NCBI GenBank assembly: GCA_003132865.1
Contig: PKYZ01000852.1
Span: forward strand, 680-26,462
DNA length: 25,783 nt
Direction: 5' to 3'
From: Bryobacterales bacterium
GTDB taxonomy: Bacteria; Acidobacteriota; Terriglobia; Bryobacterales; Bryobacteraceae
The notes beneath the pieces were generated by a model that had not been told where the DNA came from, ran no database searches, and saw only the letters and a program-made list of their open reading frames with translations. The translations under genes were made by a program, and so were the position numbers. This document shows, in pieces, positions 1-7,634 of this stretch. Within the stretch, counting starts at the first letter, position 1. Every line of letters begins with the position of its first letter.

Positions 1-762
1 CAGACGGCCCTGATCGATTTCGGTTTGCATGGTGCGCTCCGGAAGGATGCTGATTCCGGAACCCAACGCTACCGCTTCCTTGATGGTCTGTATGTTGTCG
101 AATTGCATCACCTGGTTGACTTCCACCCCCTGATCGCGGAAGAAGCGGTCCAATTCGCGCCGGATCAGCAAGTCCTCATCGAAGGCGATGAAGTCCTGGC
201 CATTGAGATCCGAGGGCTGCAGGATGATCTTGGCGGCCAGCGGATGCGAGGGCGGCACGGCCACGGCCATTTGTTCCTTGCGCCATGGAACCACCGCCAG
301 TTCGCGCTTGGCGACGGGATAGCTTACCAGGCCCAGGTCCGCGTGATCGCCCAGGACGGCTTCGTAGATTTTGTCCGGACGCAGGTAATCGACGTGCAAC
401 TGCGCATGTGGATGGCGCCGCTCGAACTCCTGGCGCAGGCGCGACATCTCGGACAAGCCGATGGAGTAGATGGAGGCCACCCGAACGGCGCCTTCGGCTT
501 GACCTTTGAACCGCTCCAGCGCCACGAGGAACTGGTCCTCGCGCCGCAGGACGTCGCGGCAGAAATCCGCGTAGAGTTTGCCGGCTTCGGTGAGCGCCAG
601 TGGCCGGGTGCTGCGGTCCACCAGGGGCAGGCCCAGGCGGCGTTCCACCTCCTGGACGTGCTGGGTGGCTGCGGACTGGCTGATGCCGCAATGTGCAGCG
701 GCCCTGCTGATACTCTTGGCCTGGGAGATTTCTTTGAAGAGCTTGGCTTCGAAAAGGTGCAA
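1..762 (-). CDS. LysR-family transcriptional regulator (3' end outside window)
   Basis: The minus strand is open from codon 1 at 762 to the left edge (254 codons, no stop), so the C-terminus is missing. The first ~60 residues are a LysR winged helix-turn-helix: LHLFEAKLFKEISQ, then SISRAAAHCGISQSAATQHV, then RRLGLPLVDRSTRPLALTEAG. The rest reads as the periplasmic-binding-protein-like effector domain (for example EGAVRVASIYSIGLSE and ADLGLVSYPV, later GSGISILPERT). The start is TTG: the only upstream in-frame codons are CCT and CGT after a TGA. A TACAAT hexamer ends 8 nt before the TTG and no Shine-Dalgarno is visible, so the message may be leaderless. It is transcribed divergently from the TPR gene at 854. 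The effector and regulon cannot be read from sequence. Confidence 0.9.
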   Translation of the reverse strand, partial: MHLFEAKLFKEISQAKSISRAAAHCGISQSAATQHVQEVERRLGLPLVDRSTRPLALTEAGKLYADFCRDVLRREDQFLVALERFKGQAEGAVRVASIYSIGLSEMSRLRQEFERRHPHAQLHVDYLRPDKIYEAVLGDHADLGLVSYPVAKRELAVVPWRKEQMAVAVPPSHPLAAKIILQPSDLNGQDFIAFDEDLLIRRELDRFFRDQGVEVNQVMQFDNIQTIKEAVALGSGISILPERTMQTEIDQGRL

Positions 763-777
763 ACGAGGTCATTGTAA

Positions 778-794
778 CATAAGTGGCGCTTATG
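778..794. promoter_or_regulatory. Candidate LysR operator (ATAA-N7-TTAT dyad)
   Basis: CATAAGTGGCGCTTATG is a perfect inverted repeat (6-bp arms, 5-nt spacer). It contains the T-N11-A core typical of LysR-type regulators and an ATAA-N7-TTAT pattern like the CcpC box. It lies 16 bp upstream of the lysR start codon, just upstream of that gene's TACAAT hexamer (771-776, minus strand), in the divergent gap with the TPR gene. Autoregulation is inferred from position. Confidence 0.55.
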
Positions 795-816
795 GTGGCT
801 GGCTGCGGTGCAGCGA

Positions 817-846
817 TTGACAATGGACATCCGTGGGCGCTAACCT
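817..846 (+). promoter_or_regulatory. Candidate promoter of TPR gene (TTGACA-N18-TAACCT)
   Basis: A perfect TTGACA (817-822) is followed after 18 nt by TAACCT (841-846, a weak -10). The -10 ends 7 nt before ATG 854, so transcription would begin at or next to the start codon. No Shine-Dalgarno lies in front of this ATG. Confidence 0.4.
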
Positions 847-853
847 CCGGTTA

Positions 854-2080
854 ATGCAGCGTGTGTGCCTGGCGCTTCTGTGTCTTTCCCTTCGGCTGGC
901 CGCGCAAACGGGCGCCACGGTGCCGCAGCTTGAGTCTACCGCTCGCGAACGCCTTGCCGCGCGGGATGCCAATGGGGCGCTTGCGGCGTACGAAAAGCTG
1001 GCGGTATTGTTTCCCAAATCCGCTGCTTATCAGGATGAAATCGGGTTCTTGCTGGCGGCCACAAACCGTTCCGCGGAGGCCATCGCTCATTTTCAGCGCG
1101 CCACGGAGCTGGACCCTAAGATGGCGCAAGCCTGGTATCACCTGGGAGTGGCGTTGTGGTTGACGCAACAACCCGATCCCGCTGTGCGCGCCTTGCAAAA
1201 GGCAGTAGCACTGGCCCCCGATCACGGCGATTATCATTACCGCCTGGGCGCGGCGTATGAGCAAACCGCGCATTACCGGGAGGCTGTAACTGAGCTGGCA
1301 CGGGCAAGCAAGCAACTACCCGCTAACGCCGAGGTCTGGGCCACGTTAGGAGACGCCTGCCAACAACTAAGCCGCTACAAAGAGGCGCGGGATGCTTACC
1401 GGCAGGCTTTGCGATTCGATCCGAACAATGACCTGGCGCGTAACGGTTATGGCAACGCGCTGGTGAGAGCGGGCGATCCTGCCGCGGGCTTGAAGGAATT
1501 TCGCAGGATCTTAGAGCACGACCCGGGCAATTTCCACGTGCAGGTCAACCTTGGTTATGCTTACATCGCGGCCGGAGACTTCCAAGCCGCCATCAAGCAT
1601 CTTTCCGCGCTGATCCGGGAGCACCCGGATGACGCCGGCGCGCATTACGATTTGGGAATCGCGTACAAGCAGACCGACGATCTGACGCATGCCAGAACGG
1701 AACTCGAGCTGGCAGTAACTCTGGATCCGGCGCTGGCCGAGGCGCATTACAGCCTGGGTCTCACTTACATAGACGCTGGACTTCCGGACAAGGCCATCGA
1801 GCAATTGCGCGCTGCAGTGGCCCAGCGTCCTGAGTATAACGATGCCTGGTACATCCTGGGCACGACCTTGAAGCAGCAGGGCGATGCGGATGGGGCGATC
1901 GAGGCCTTGCGCCGATCGGTGGCGCTGGATGGCCTGAACGCCGCTGCCTGGAACAATCTGGGACTCCTTCTGCGGCGGAAGGGCGACACAGCGGGGTCGG
2001 CGGAGGCTTTCGCGAAGGCGGCGGAGATTAGGAAGGCGGAGGAACTGGAGAAGGAGAAGAAGCTCAAGCAGGGGAGTTAG
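854..2080 (+). CDS. Secreted tetratricopeptide-repeat protein
   Basis: A 408-residue protein. The signal peptide MQRVCLALLCLSLRLAAQT is followed by about ten TPR units that fill the chain (typical blocks: AQAWYHLGVALWLTQQPDPA, AEVWATLGDACQQLSRYKEA, AGAHYDLGIAYKQTDDLTHA, NAAAWNNLGLLLRRKGDTAG). A lysine/glutamate-rich tail closes it. TPRs are helical protein-interaction scaffolds; the signal peptide places this one outside the cytoplasm. An in-frame GTG at 833 would add seven residues before the signal peptide. ATG 854 is preferred because it gives a normal signal peptide and fits the candidate promoter. It is colinear with, and the same length as, the protein at 23890-25116, so the two are paralogues. 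The partner is unknown. Confidence 0.9.
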   Translation: MQRVCLALLCLSLRLAAQTGATVPQLESTARERLAARDANGALAAYEKLAVLFPKSAAYQDEIGFLLAATNRSAEAIAHFQRATELDPKMAQAWYHLGVALWLTQQPDPAVRALQKAVALAPDHGDYHYRLGAAYEQTAHYREAVTELARASKQLPANAEVWATLGDACQQLSRYKEARDAYRQALRFDPNNDLARNGYGNALVRAGDPAAGLKEFRRILEHDPGNFHVQVNLGYAYIAAGDFQAAIKHLSALIREHPDDAGAHYDLGIAYKQTDDLTHARTELELAVTLDPALAEAHYSLGLTYIDAGLPDKAIEQLRAAVAQRPEYNDAWYILGTTLKQQGDADGAIEALRRSVALDGLNAAAWNNLGLLLRRKGDTAGSAEAFAKAAEIRKAEELEKEKKLKQGS

Positions 2081-2081
2081 C

Positions 2082-2103
2082 GGACAGGCCAGGAGGCCTG
2101 TCC
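2082..2103. terminator. Bidirectional hairpin between convergent genes; ACAGGC-type repeat
   Basis: GGACAGGCC, loop AGGA, then GGCCTGTCC: a perfect 9-bp stem. It fills most of the 26-bp gap between the TPR stop (2080) and the stop of the convergent secreted-protein gene (2107). There is no clear U-tract. The same ACAGGC/GCCTGT core occurs at 2555 and 19854, so this is probably a dispersed repeat also serving as a terminator. Confidence 0.6.
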
Positions 2104-2106
2104 TAC

Positions 2107-2580
2107 TTAGAACAGGATTCCGGCGACCTGCTCCGCTACTTTGCGAGCCTTATCGCGAAGGGCGGTTTGCTGCGCCGAGCGATCAGTTGTGCCGATCCGG
2201 ACGATGAAGGCCCGGTCGCGCACCCTGCCCACCACCTGCTCGGCGCCTTCATCGCTGCAAGCCAGCGCCTCGTTGCCAATGGCTTTCAGCGGCACGGCAG
2301 CGGAATGGCAGCGCGCCGCGTAAGACGCAAAATCCTTGGCTGGGGAGGGCATCGTTTCCACTTCGATGCGCAGTTCGAGGAGCAGAGATCCGTCGTGGCG
2401 GACAAAATCGCAGGTCGCATCATCCCCGGTTTTTGCCCGCGTCACTGTCATGGCGACGGGTCCGCCCAGCACGCCGCCGGCTGTGGCCGCGTTGAGCCAC
2501 GGACAGATTTCCGCGGCGCCGGCGAAGCATGGGAGTGCAAGCAGCAGCACCAATAACAGGCTAAAGCCTGTTCCACCCAT
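2107..2580 (-). CDS. Small secreted protein of unknown function
   Basis: A 157-residue protein with a clear signal peptide (GFSLLLVLLLALPCFAGAA, about residues 5-23). The mature part of ~134 residues has cysteines near 26, 57, 90 and 108 and no enzyme motif I recognise; it begins EICPWLNAATAGGVLGG. It is the last gene of the minus-strand operon. Its ATG lies 2 nt after the TGA of the CRTAC1-like gene, and a GGGAG ribosome-binding site sits inside the end of that gene, so translation is probably coupled. The codons of the signal peptide are built over an 8-bp inverted repeat (2555-2572). An exported accessory factor of the cytochrome/CRTAC1 unit is only an inference. Confidence 0.75.
   Translation of the reverse strand: MGGTGFSLLLVLLLALPCFAGAAEICPWLNAATAGGVLGGPVAMTVTRAKTGDDATCDFVRHDGSLLLELRIEVETMPSPAKDFASYAARCHSAAVPLKAIGNEALACSDEGAEQVVGRVRDRAFIVRIGTTDRSAQQTALRDKARKVAEQVAGILF
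2555..2572. repeat. ACAGGC-type inverted repeat inside a signal-peptide coding region
   Basis: AACAGGCT, AA, AGCCTGTT: 8-bp perfect arms with a 2-nt centre. The core matches the hairpins at 2082-2103 and 19854-19872. Here it lies in codons 3-8 of the small secreted protein. Confidence 0.6.
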
Positions 2581-2582
2581 TA

Positions 2583-4436
2583 TCAGGCTCCCTGCTTGGC
2601 GGCCGGCTTCAACACTTCGCTCTTCAGGATTTTGCCGCCTTCCTGAATGACGTACAGCCGGTTGACGTCCAAGTCTTTAAGCTGATCGACCTGCCCGCTT
2701 AGCCACCGGATCTCGACCATGTCCACCTTAGTGGCCTGGTCCAGTCCGAAGTGCATGCGCATATCGTTCTGCGAAAAATAGCTGCCGCCGCTGCGCAACT
2801 CATCCATTTGCGCCAGCGGCTTCGGCGCGTCCGGCTTGGTCTTGGCGGTAACCGTGACCCGGCTGCCGATGCCGGTGCGATTGGACTTCACGCCGGACAG
2901 CTTGATCTTGATCCAGTTCCGGTTCAGCGTGGAGTCACAGCGCAGAAGCTGCGGAATCGCGTTGACGCAGTTCACCGCCACATCGATATCGCCATCGTTG
3001 TCGTAGTCGCCGAAAGCGCACCCGCGCGCCGGCGCGTTCTCCAGAATGCCCGGTCCGCCTTTATCAGTGACCTCTTCGAAACGCCCGTTCTGTAAGTTGC
3101 GATACAGATACTTGTGTTCGGCGTACTTCAAATCGGCGTTGGACTTATCCACTTCCGGATACACGTGGCCGTTTGACATCAGAATGTCGAGCCATCCGTC
3201 GTTATCCATGTCGAAGAAGCCGACGCCCCAGCCCAGCAGCCGCGTGTTGACTCCCAGGCCGCTCGGATAAGTGCGGTCCTCGAAGTTCGCGTCCCCCAGG
3301 TTTGTATATAGGGAATCGGTGTCTCCCGCGAAATTCGTCTTGACCACGTCGAGGTTGCCGTCGCGATTGTAGTCGCCGATCGAGACACCCATGCCGGCCT
3401 GTGGCTTTCCTTCGGGAGACAGCGCGGCGCCGGATTCGATGGCGATGTCTTTAAACGTGCCGTCTTTTTGGTTCTGGTAAAGGGCCGCAGTGCTCGAATC
3501 GTTGGCGACATATATGTCGGGCCAGCCGTCGTTGTCCAGATCCGACGCGGCCACGCTCAGGCCATACATGCCTTGGGTCTTCCAGATGCCCGCTTTCTCA
3601 CTGACGTCGGTGAATGTGCCGTTGCCGTTATTGCGATACAGGATATTTTTGCCGCCGGGAAGTCCTGGCGGTCCGCAGGCGACCAGTAATCCCTTGTAAG
3701 TGCAAGGACCCGCTTCCGGCGGAGGCGCGGTCTTCAAATCGAAATCGACATAGTTGGCTACGAAGAGGTCAAGATGCCCGTCGCGATCGTAATCCACGAA
3801 TGTGCAGCCGGTGTTCCAGCGTATCTTTGGACCAGGCTGGTTGAGGCCCGCTTCCTTGGTTACGTCCGTGAAAGTGCCATTCCCATTATTCCGGTAAAGC
3901 GCGTTTTGTCCGTAGTAAGTCACGAAGAGGTCGTCATAGCCGTCGTTATTGTAATCGCCAACGCAGCAGGCTTGTCCCCATCCCGTGCGGTGTTCGAGGC
4001 CGGACCCTTTGGTAACTTCCGTGAAAGTGCCATCGCGATTGTTCCTGAATAGATGGCACAGCGGCGCCTTACCCGGCGGAAAACCCTCCAAACGCCAGCC
4101 GTTCACGAGGAAAACATCCAGCCAGCCATCGTTGTCGTAGTCATAGAAAGCCAGGCCGCAGCCGGTAGTTTCCAGAAGATATTTGTTCTTAGCCTCGCCG
4201 CCATAGATGGTTTTCACGGCCAGGCCCGATTCTTTGACAACATCTACGAAGCTGAGGCCGAGCGGGGTGCCCTCAATCGGCGACTTTGGTCCCGCTGGAG
4301 CCGGCATGGCTTTCGCGTCGTAGCTGCGTTCGATCGGCCCCGGCAGTTTTTGACCCATCGCCATCAGGTCGGCAAAAGGAAGTACCAGCGCGGACCGGCT
4401 TAGCGACCGGATAAAGCGGCGTCGCGATGCGCGCAT
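2583..4436 (-). CDS. Tat-exported FG-GAP protein with ASPIC/UnbV C-terminus (CRTAC1-like)
   Basis: A 617-residue protein. The N-terminus MRASRRRFIRSLSRSALVLP carries SRRRFIR, a good match to the twin-arginine consensus. Seven calcium-binding FG-GAP/VCBS loops follow (DYDNDGWLD, DYNNDGYDD, DYDRDGHLD, DLDNDGWPD, DYNRDGNLD, DMDNDGWLD, DYDNDGDID), which predicts a beta-propeller. The last ~110 residues are the ASPIC/UnbV domain (NWIKIKLSGVKSNRTGIGSR, then MRMHFGLDQATKVDMVEIRW). A longer ORF reaches 4496, but ATG 4436 is chosen: it forms TAATG with the stop of the cytochrome gene, has GGAGG upstream, and puts the Tat motif at the N-terminus. The gene is translationally coupled to the cytochrome gene. 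CRTAC1-like bacterial proteins have no settled biochemical role. A paralogue is at 15977. Confidence 0.92.
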   Translation of the reverse strand: MRASRRRFIRSLSRSALVLPFADLMAMGQKLPGPIERSYDAKAMPAPAGPKSPIEGTPLGLSFVDVVKESGLAVKTIYGGEAKNKYLLETTGCGLAFYDYDNDGWLDVFLVNGWRLEGFPPGKAPLCHLFRNNRDGTFTEVTKGSGLEHRTGWGQACCVGDYNNDGYDDLFVTYYGQNALYRNNGNGTFTDVTKEAGLNQPGPKIRWNTGCTFVDYDRDGHLDLFVANYVDFDLKTAPPPEAGPCTYKGLLVACGPPGLPGGKNILYRNNGNGTFTDVSEKAGIWKTQGMYGLSVAASDLDNDGWPDIYVANDSSTAALYQNQKDGTFKDIAIESGAALSPEGKPQAGMGVSIGDYNRDGNLDVVKTNFAGDTDSLYTNLGDANFEDRTYPSGLGVNTRLLGWGVGFFDMDNDGWLDILMSNGHVYPEVDKSNADLKYAEHKYLYRNLQNGRFEEVTDKGGPGILENAPARGCAFGDYDNDGDIDVAVNCVNAIPQLLRCDSTLNRNWIKIKLSGVKSNRTGIGSRVTVTAKTKPDAPKPLAQMDELRSGGSYFSQNDMRMHFGLDQATKVDMVEIRWLSGQVDQLKDLDVNRLYVIQEGGKILKSEVLKPAAKQGA

Positions 4437-6637
4437 TAGAATTGGCCTCCGGTAGAAACAGCCGCCGCGGGCGGGATATCCGTGTGCATATGCCACGGTA
4501 CGCTCTCCGTCGAAATCTCAGGATGTTTCCGCAGGAACTCCAAGGAGTAAGTCGGGGAGCCGGGGTCGACTTGTTTGGTTGCAAATAGCGCTGCCTGCGC
4601 GGCGGCCTTGTCTTTCATTCCCATTCGGCGATATAGAACTGCCAGGTTGTAATGCGCGGCCAGGTCGTCCGGATCGATCTTCTGCAGGGCTTCGAACTGC
4701 TCCACAGCCTCTTCGTAACTATGTCTCTGATAGTAAGCAATACCCAGCTCGCGCCGTGGGTCGCGGGCCTGCGGATACTGGATCACGACTCTCTGCAGGT
4801 CAGCCACTTCCTCGTCGTAATGTCCCTCGCGCCTTTCCACCAGCGCGAGATAGTAAAGCGCGCGCGCGTTGTTCGGGCTGAGCGCCAGCGCCTGTTCCAG
4901 GTCGCTCCGGGCCGCGGAATACTTTTCCCACTCGATATATGTTAGGGCGATATTGATATGGCCGTCGGCATAATCCGGCCGCAGCTTGACGACCTGCTCG
5001 AAGGCGTGCATGGAATCGGCGTATTGGAGTTGATCCAAATAGGCGATGCCGAGATTGTTCCAGCGCATCCAGTCCGGGTTATCCCGCGGGTCCGGAGGCG
5101 TGGCCGGGTTGTCGCCGATATTCAGGGTGCGGCTGCGGGAGGCGAGTTCCACGACCGGATACGCAGGATGGTCCGGTCCCAGAACGTTATTCAAATAACT
5201 CTGGCGCAAGTGGCGATAGTTCACGCGCGCCGTAACCGTCAGCGGGCCCTTTACGCCGGCGGGAATTTGAAATTCATAACGCACCAGAGCGGAACGTCCG
5301 GACTGGATGCTGTTGTCATAGGCGACCGAGTGGATGGTCCAGACCTTATGATTGTCCACAAAGGTGCCATCCGTGTTTACGGGCCTGTTGGTGAAGCTGT
5401 GGGCCCGCTCATCGAGCGAGCCGTCGGGCTTCAAGAAGCCACTGTGATAGATCTCTTTGCCGGCGGCATCCTGGACCACGAACTCCACCCACGGCTCGTA
5501 TAGGTCGCGCACCTCGGGAACCAGGGAGTGGCCAATGTTCTTGTTCTGTATCACCACCATCATCTGCACGATTTCATTCGGAGCCAGATGGAAAGGCGCC
5601 GAACCGAGAGGCGCTGTCATGGCCCCCTCGCCGGCCTGCTTGATCCCGAACAAATCCACGTTCAAGTACATCCCCGACTTCAGAAACTCTACAGTCTTCT
5701 GTAACTGCTCGTCAAAGCCGTAGTAAAAGGGAACGGCCGTGTTGCCAGCCGGCCAGCGATGCGAGGCCAGTGTGCCATGCTTAGCGCCATAGTCTTCGAG
5801 CTGCACTTTCGCGCGCGGCATGTGACAGTCCTGGCAGGTGGTGAATGCCGTGGAGTAGAAAGTCAGCGGGTTGCGCTGCGAAAACTTCGAGTTCTGCCAC
5901 TCGTCGTATACCGTGAAGGCGCGGATGAACTTGTAATCGTTCAGCGAATCCGGCAGATTGGCTTTGTGGCACGCCGCGCAAAACTCGGGCGTCCGGTAGA
6001 AATCCTTCATGACCGCTCTGGAGTGCCGGTCCGGGTGGCTCTTTATCTCTTCGTCCGGCACCATGCCGGGAATCGGGTTGCCGTCTTCATCGACCATGGC
6101 GGAGGGGACTCCGAAGACAAAGCCGCCATTCCCGTTGGTCGATTGCAGTTGTTGAATCGAGTGACAAGTGGTGCAGGTGAGACCGTCTTCGTCGAAGCTG
6201 CGGTCCACCTGTGAGTCCTGCGTCAGCGCTCCCGAGAGGACCCCGATGGGGTTATGGCAGCTATCGCAGTGCCGCGTGAATTCGATGCCCTTGGTTAAAA
6301 ACAGAATGTTGACGCTGGTTCGATAGAAGGGCGTTCGAAACGCGTTCGAGTGCAGCGCCTGGCGCCATTGACTGTACGCCTCCTGATGACAGCGTCCGCA
6401 ATAGGAAGCTGGCAGGAAGGCCTGCGGTTGAATGAAATCGTGGCCTTCCACGGCGGCGTTGCCAGGGGTCGAGATTTTGTCGGTACCGAAGCGGAAATTG
6501 TATGTCCCGCGTATCTTGGCGGCGTAGTTCTTGCGGTCGGTGGCCTGATCCTGCTGTGCCCAGGATGTGACCAGCGCAACAGTGCACACGCCCGCGAAAA
6601 CGGGTATCGCCACGAGCCCGCATCTTGTCCCGAACAT
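4436..6637 (-). CDS. Exported pentaheme c-type cytochrome fused to TPR domain
   Basis: A 733-residue protein. An N-terminal signal (residues 1-27) is followed by five CxxCH heme-attachment motifs: CGRCH (80), CDSCH (124), CTTCH (155), CAACH (220) and CQDCH (268). The arrangement resembles the multiheme cytochrome c554 superfamily. Residues ~300-515 are a beta-rich region without hemes, and residues ~520-690 hold at least four TPRs (MRWNNLGIAYLDQLQYADSM, ARALYYLALVERREGHYDEE). The likely role is periplasmic electron transfer with a docking surface; the substrate is unknown. It is the first gene of an operon with the CRTAC1-like and small secreted proteins. The start at 6637 has AAGGGGG upstream, part of it inside a GGGGTACCCC palindrome that could hide the ribosome-binding site. 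Confidence 0.9.
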   Translation of the reverse strand: MFGTRCGLVAIPVFAGVCTVALVTSWAQQDQATDRKNYAAKIRGTYNFRFGTDKISTPGNAAVEGHDFIQPQAFLPASYCGRCHQEAYSQWRQALHSNAFRTPFYRTSVNILFLTKGIEFTRHCDSCHNPIGVLSGALTQDSQVDRSFDEDGLTCTTCHSIQQLQSTNGNGGFVFGVPSAMVDEDGNPIPGMVPDEEIKSHPDRHSRAVMKDFYRTPEFCAACHKANLPDSLNDYKFIRAFTVYDEWQNSKFSQRNPLTFYSTAFTTCQDCHMPRAKVQLEDYGAKHGTLASHRWPAGNTAVPFYYGFDEQLQKTVEFLKSGMYLNVDLFGIKQAGEGAMTAPLGSAPFHLAPNEIVQMMVVIQNKNIGHSLVPEVRDLYEPWVEFVVQDAAGKEIYHSGFLKPDGSLDERAHSFTNRPVNTDGTFVDNHKVWTIHSVAYDNSIQSGRSALVRYEFQIPAGVKGPLTVTARVNYRHLRQSYLNNVLGPDHPAYPVVELASRSRTLNIGDNPATPPDPRDNPDWMRWNNLGIAYLDQLQYADSMHAFEQVVKLRPDYADGHINIALTYIEWEKYSAARSDLEQALALSPNNARALYYLALVERREGHYDEEVADLQRVVIQYPQARDPRRELGIAYYQRHSYEEAVEQFEALQKIDPDDLAAHYNLAVLYRRMGMKDKAAAQAALFATKQVDPGSPTYSLEFLRKHPEISTESVPWHMHTDIPPAAAVSTGGQF

Positions 6638-6647
6638 GGGGTACCCC
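6638..6647. promoter_or_regulatory. Palindrome over the ribosome-binding site of the cytochrome gene
   Basis: GGGGTACCCC is a perfect 10-bp palindrome directly before the cytochrome ATG (minus strand). The purine-rich stretch AAGGGGG that would bind 16S rRNA overlaps it. Confidence 0.35.
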
Positions 6648-6664
6648 CTTCGTATCTTGGCATT

Positions 6665-6693
6665 AGTATAGCAGGTTAGCTTTCAGCGGTCAG
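6665..6693 (-). promoter_or_regulatory. Promoter of the cytochrome-CRTAC1 operon (CTGACC-N17-TATACT)
   Basis: On the minus strand CTGACC (6693-6688) and TATACT (6670-6665) are separated by 17 nt. Transcription would start near 6657, giving a leader of about 20 nt with a Shine-Dalgarno, unlike the near-leaderless genes elsewhere in the window. The -35 lies inside a heptamer tandem repeat. Confidence 0.55.
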
Positions 6694-6727
6694 CGGGTAG
6701 CTTTCAGCTTTCAGCGGTCAGCTTTCA
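6679..6727. repeat. Heptamer tandem repeat, seven units
   Basis: Seven consecutive 7-bp units: GCTTTCA, GCGGTCA, GCGGGTA, GCTTTCA, GCTTTCA, GCGGTCA, GCTTTCA. An imperfect eighth unit, GCTTGGTCA, follows. The array covers the -35 of the cytochrome operon promoter and extends upstream of it. Confidence 0.8.
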
Positions 6728-7220
6728 GCTTGGTCAGCATTTGTTGCGACCGTAGCATCTTTCGGGGGCTGGAGGTCATTGATTTTGGAGGCTTTGTGCT
6801 TTCTACCGAACAAAGCCAAAAGGGAAGAAGAGGCGAAATGGCTTGCTTTGGCGGGATGGCGATGGGGTGGCTCTTTGGTGCGTTCCGGCGCTCCGGTGAC
6901 CCCCATTCCTGAGACAGGGGATCGGCTTGTGGATGTGAATTGGACAAACGAAGCCAATTTCGCGTAATACTGTTATGGCGCAACGGGTTATGGCTCATTT
7001 TGAGAGGCGCCAGCTCCGCAAATTTGTGCATTTTTTTGCGCATTCTTTTCTTGAGTTGGACTGCTGCCGAGGGGCATGCCTGGTGGTGGCTGCCTATCCC
7101 TAGCTCGACGATAGCATGCGGGTGACGGCCGATCAGCGCCACTGCTGGCTGGACCTATTTGTTTTCAGTGGGTTGGAGGCGGAGTGCGGGGCGTGACCTT
7201 GACGCCGGGGGTGCGGCGGG
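6728..7220. other. Intergenic region without a supported gene
   Basis: About 490 bp separate the heptamer repeat from the inverted-arm hairpin at 7221. Open frames exist on both strands (longest ~140 codons, minus strand) but show no domain, signal peptide or credible start, and their composition looks like chance translation. I see no RNA gene. Confidence 0.5.
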
Positions 7221-7249
7221 GGGTAGTGCGCTATTATAGCGCACTACCC
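7221..7249. repeat. Long perfect hairpin (left copy of a 15-bp inverted arm)
   Basis: GGGTAGTGCGCTA, TTA, TAGCGCACTACCC: a 13-bp perfect stem with a 3-nt loop. The first 15 bases are repeated inverted at 7698-7712. The second half plus CCG and a downstream GAGGCC is repeated directly at 7700-7725. It lies 28 bp after the stop of the HNH pseudogene and could also terminate that gene, though no U-tract follows. Confidence 0.65.
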
Positions 7250-7276
7250 GTTCTGAGGCCAACGCTTACCTTGCCA

Positions 7277-7634
7277 TTATTCCGTCCGGTCCTTAGCCTT
7301 TGCGTCCTGCACGGTCTGCCATTGCATGTTGTCGGGCGCATCCGCGCCGCTGCGCTTCAACGGTACGATATTGGTCAACCACGTAGCCGGGGCAGGCCCC
7401 AGCCGTCGCGCCGGTGGAGGGGCAAGGCTGAGAATGCTGACATGCGCGCCGTGCGCCGGAATTACGCCGAATCCTGCCGCCTGGCGTCCGTTCGCACGTA
7501 GTGCAGTAGTTCGCGCGGTGCGCGCGACCTTGGTCCCGTGGTTCACTTCGGGCGTACCGATGCGAAACGCTGGCGGGCGCTAGGGAAGCAAACAGAAGGG
7601 CAAGTGTGCCGATTCGGAACCAAAACGAATGCAT
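7277..7634 (-). pseudogene. Secreted HNH-type nuclease-like protein, broken by a one-base frameshift
   Basis: From ATG 7634 one frame gives a signal peptide (MHSFWFRIGTLALLFASLAP) and later PGGRIRRNSGARRACQ and QPCPSTGATAGACPGYVVD. The next frame then continues IVPLKRSGADAPDNMQWQT and VQDAKAKDRTE before TAA at 7277. Removing one A from CCAATATC near 7368-7374 joins them as VVDHIVPLKRSGADAP, with the H and N of an HNH fold. This matches a family of small proteins I recall, with CPSTG, CPGYVVDH and NMQWQT motifs. The intact protein would be about 119 residues. The function (metal-dependent nuclease) is inferred from the HNH fold. The break could be a real mutation or a sequencing error; the segment between the signal peptide and GRIRR may hold further damage. 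Confidence 0.6.

Noticed and set aside
25..777. Long plus-strand open frame opposite the LysR gene
   Set aside because: It is the antisense shadow of a clear LysR coding sequence; the translated protein has no recognisable domain.
6711..7142. 143-codon minus-strand open frame upstream of the cytochrome operon
   Set aside because: The translation is rich in S, P and K with no motif, starts without a ribosome-binding site and runs through the heptamer repeat.
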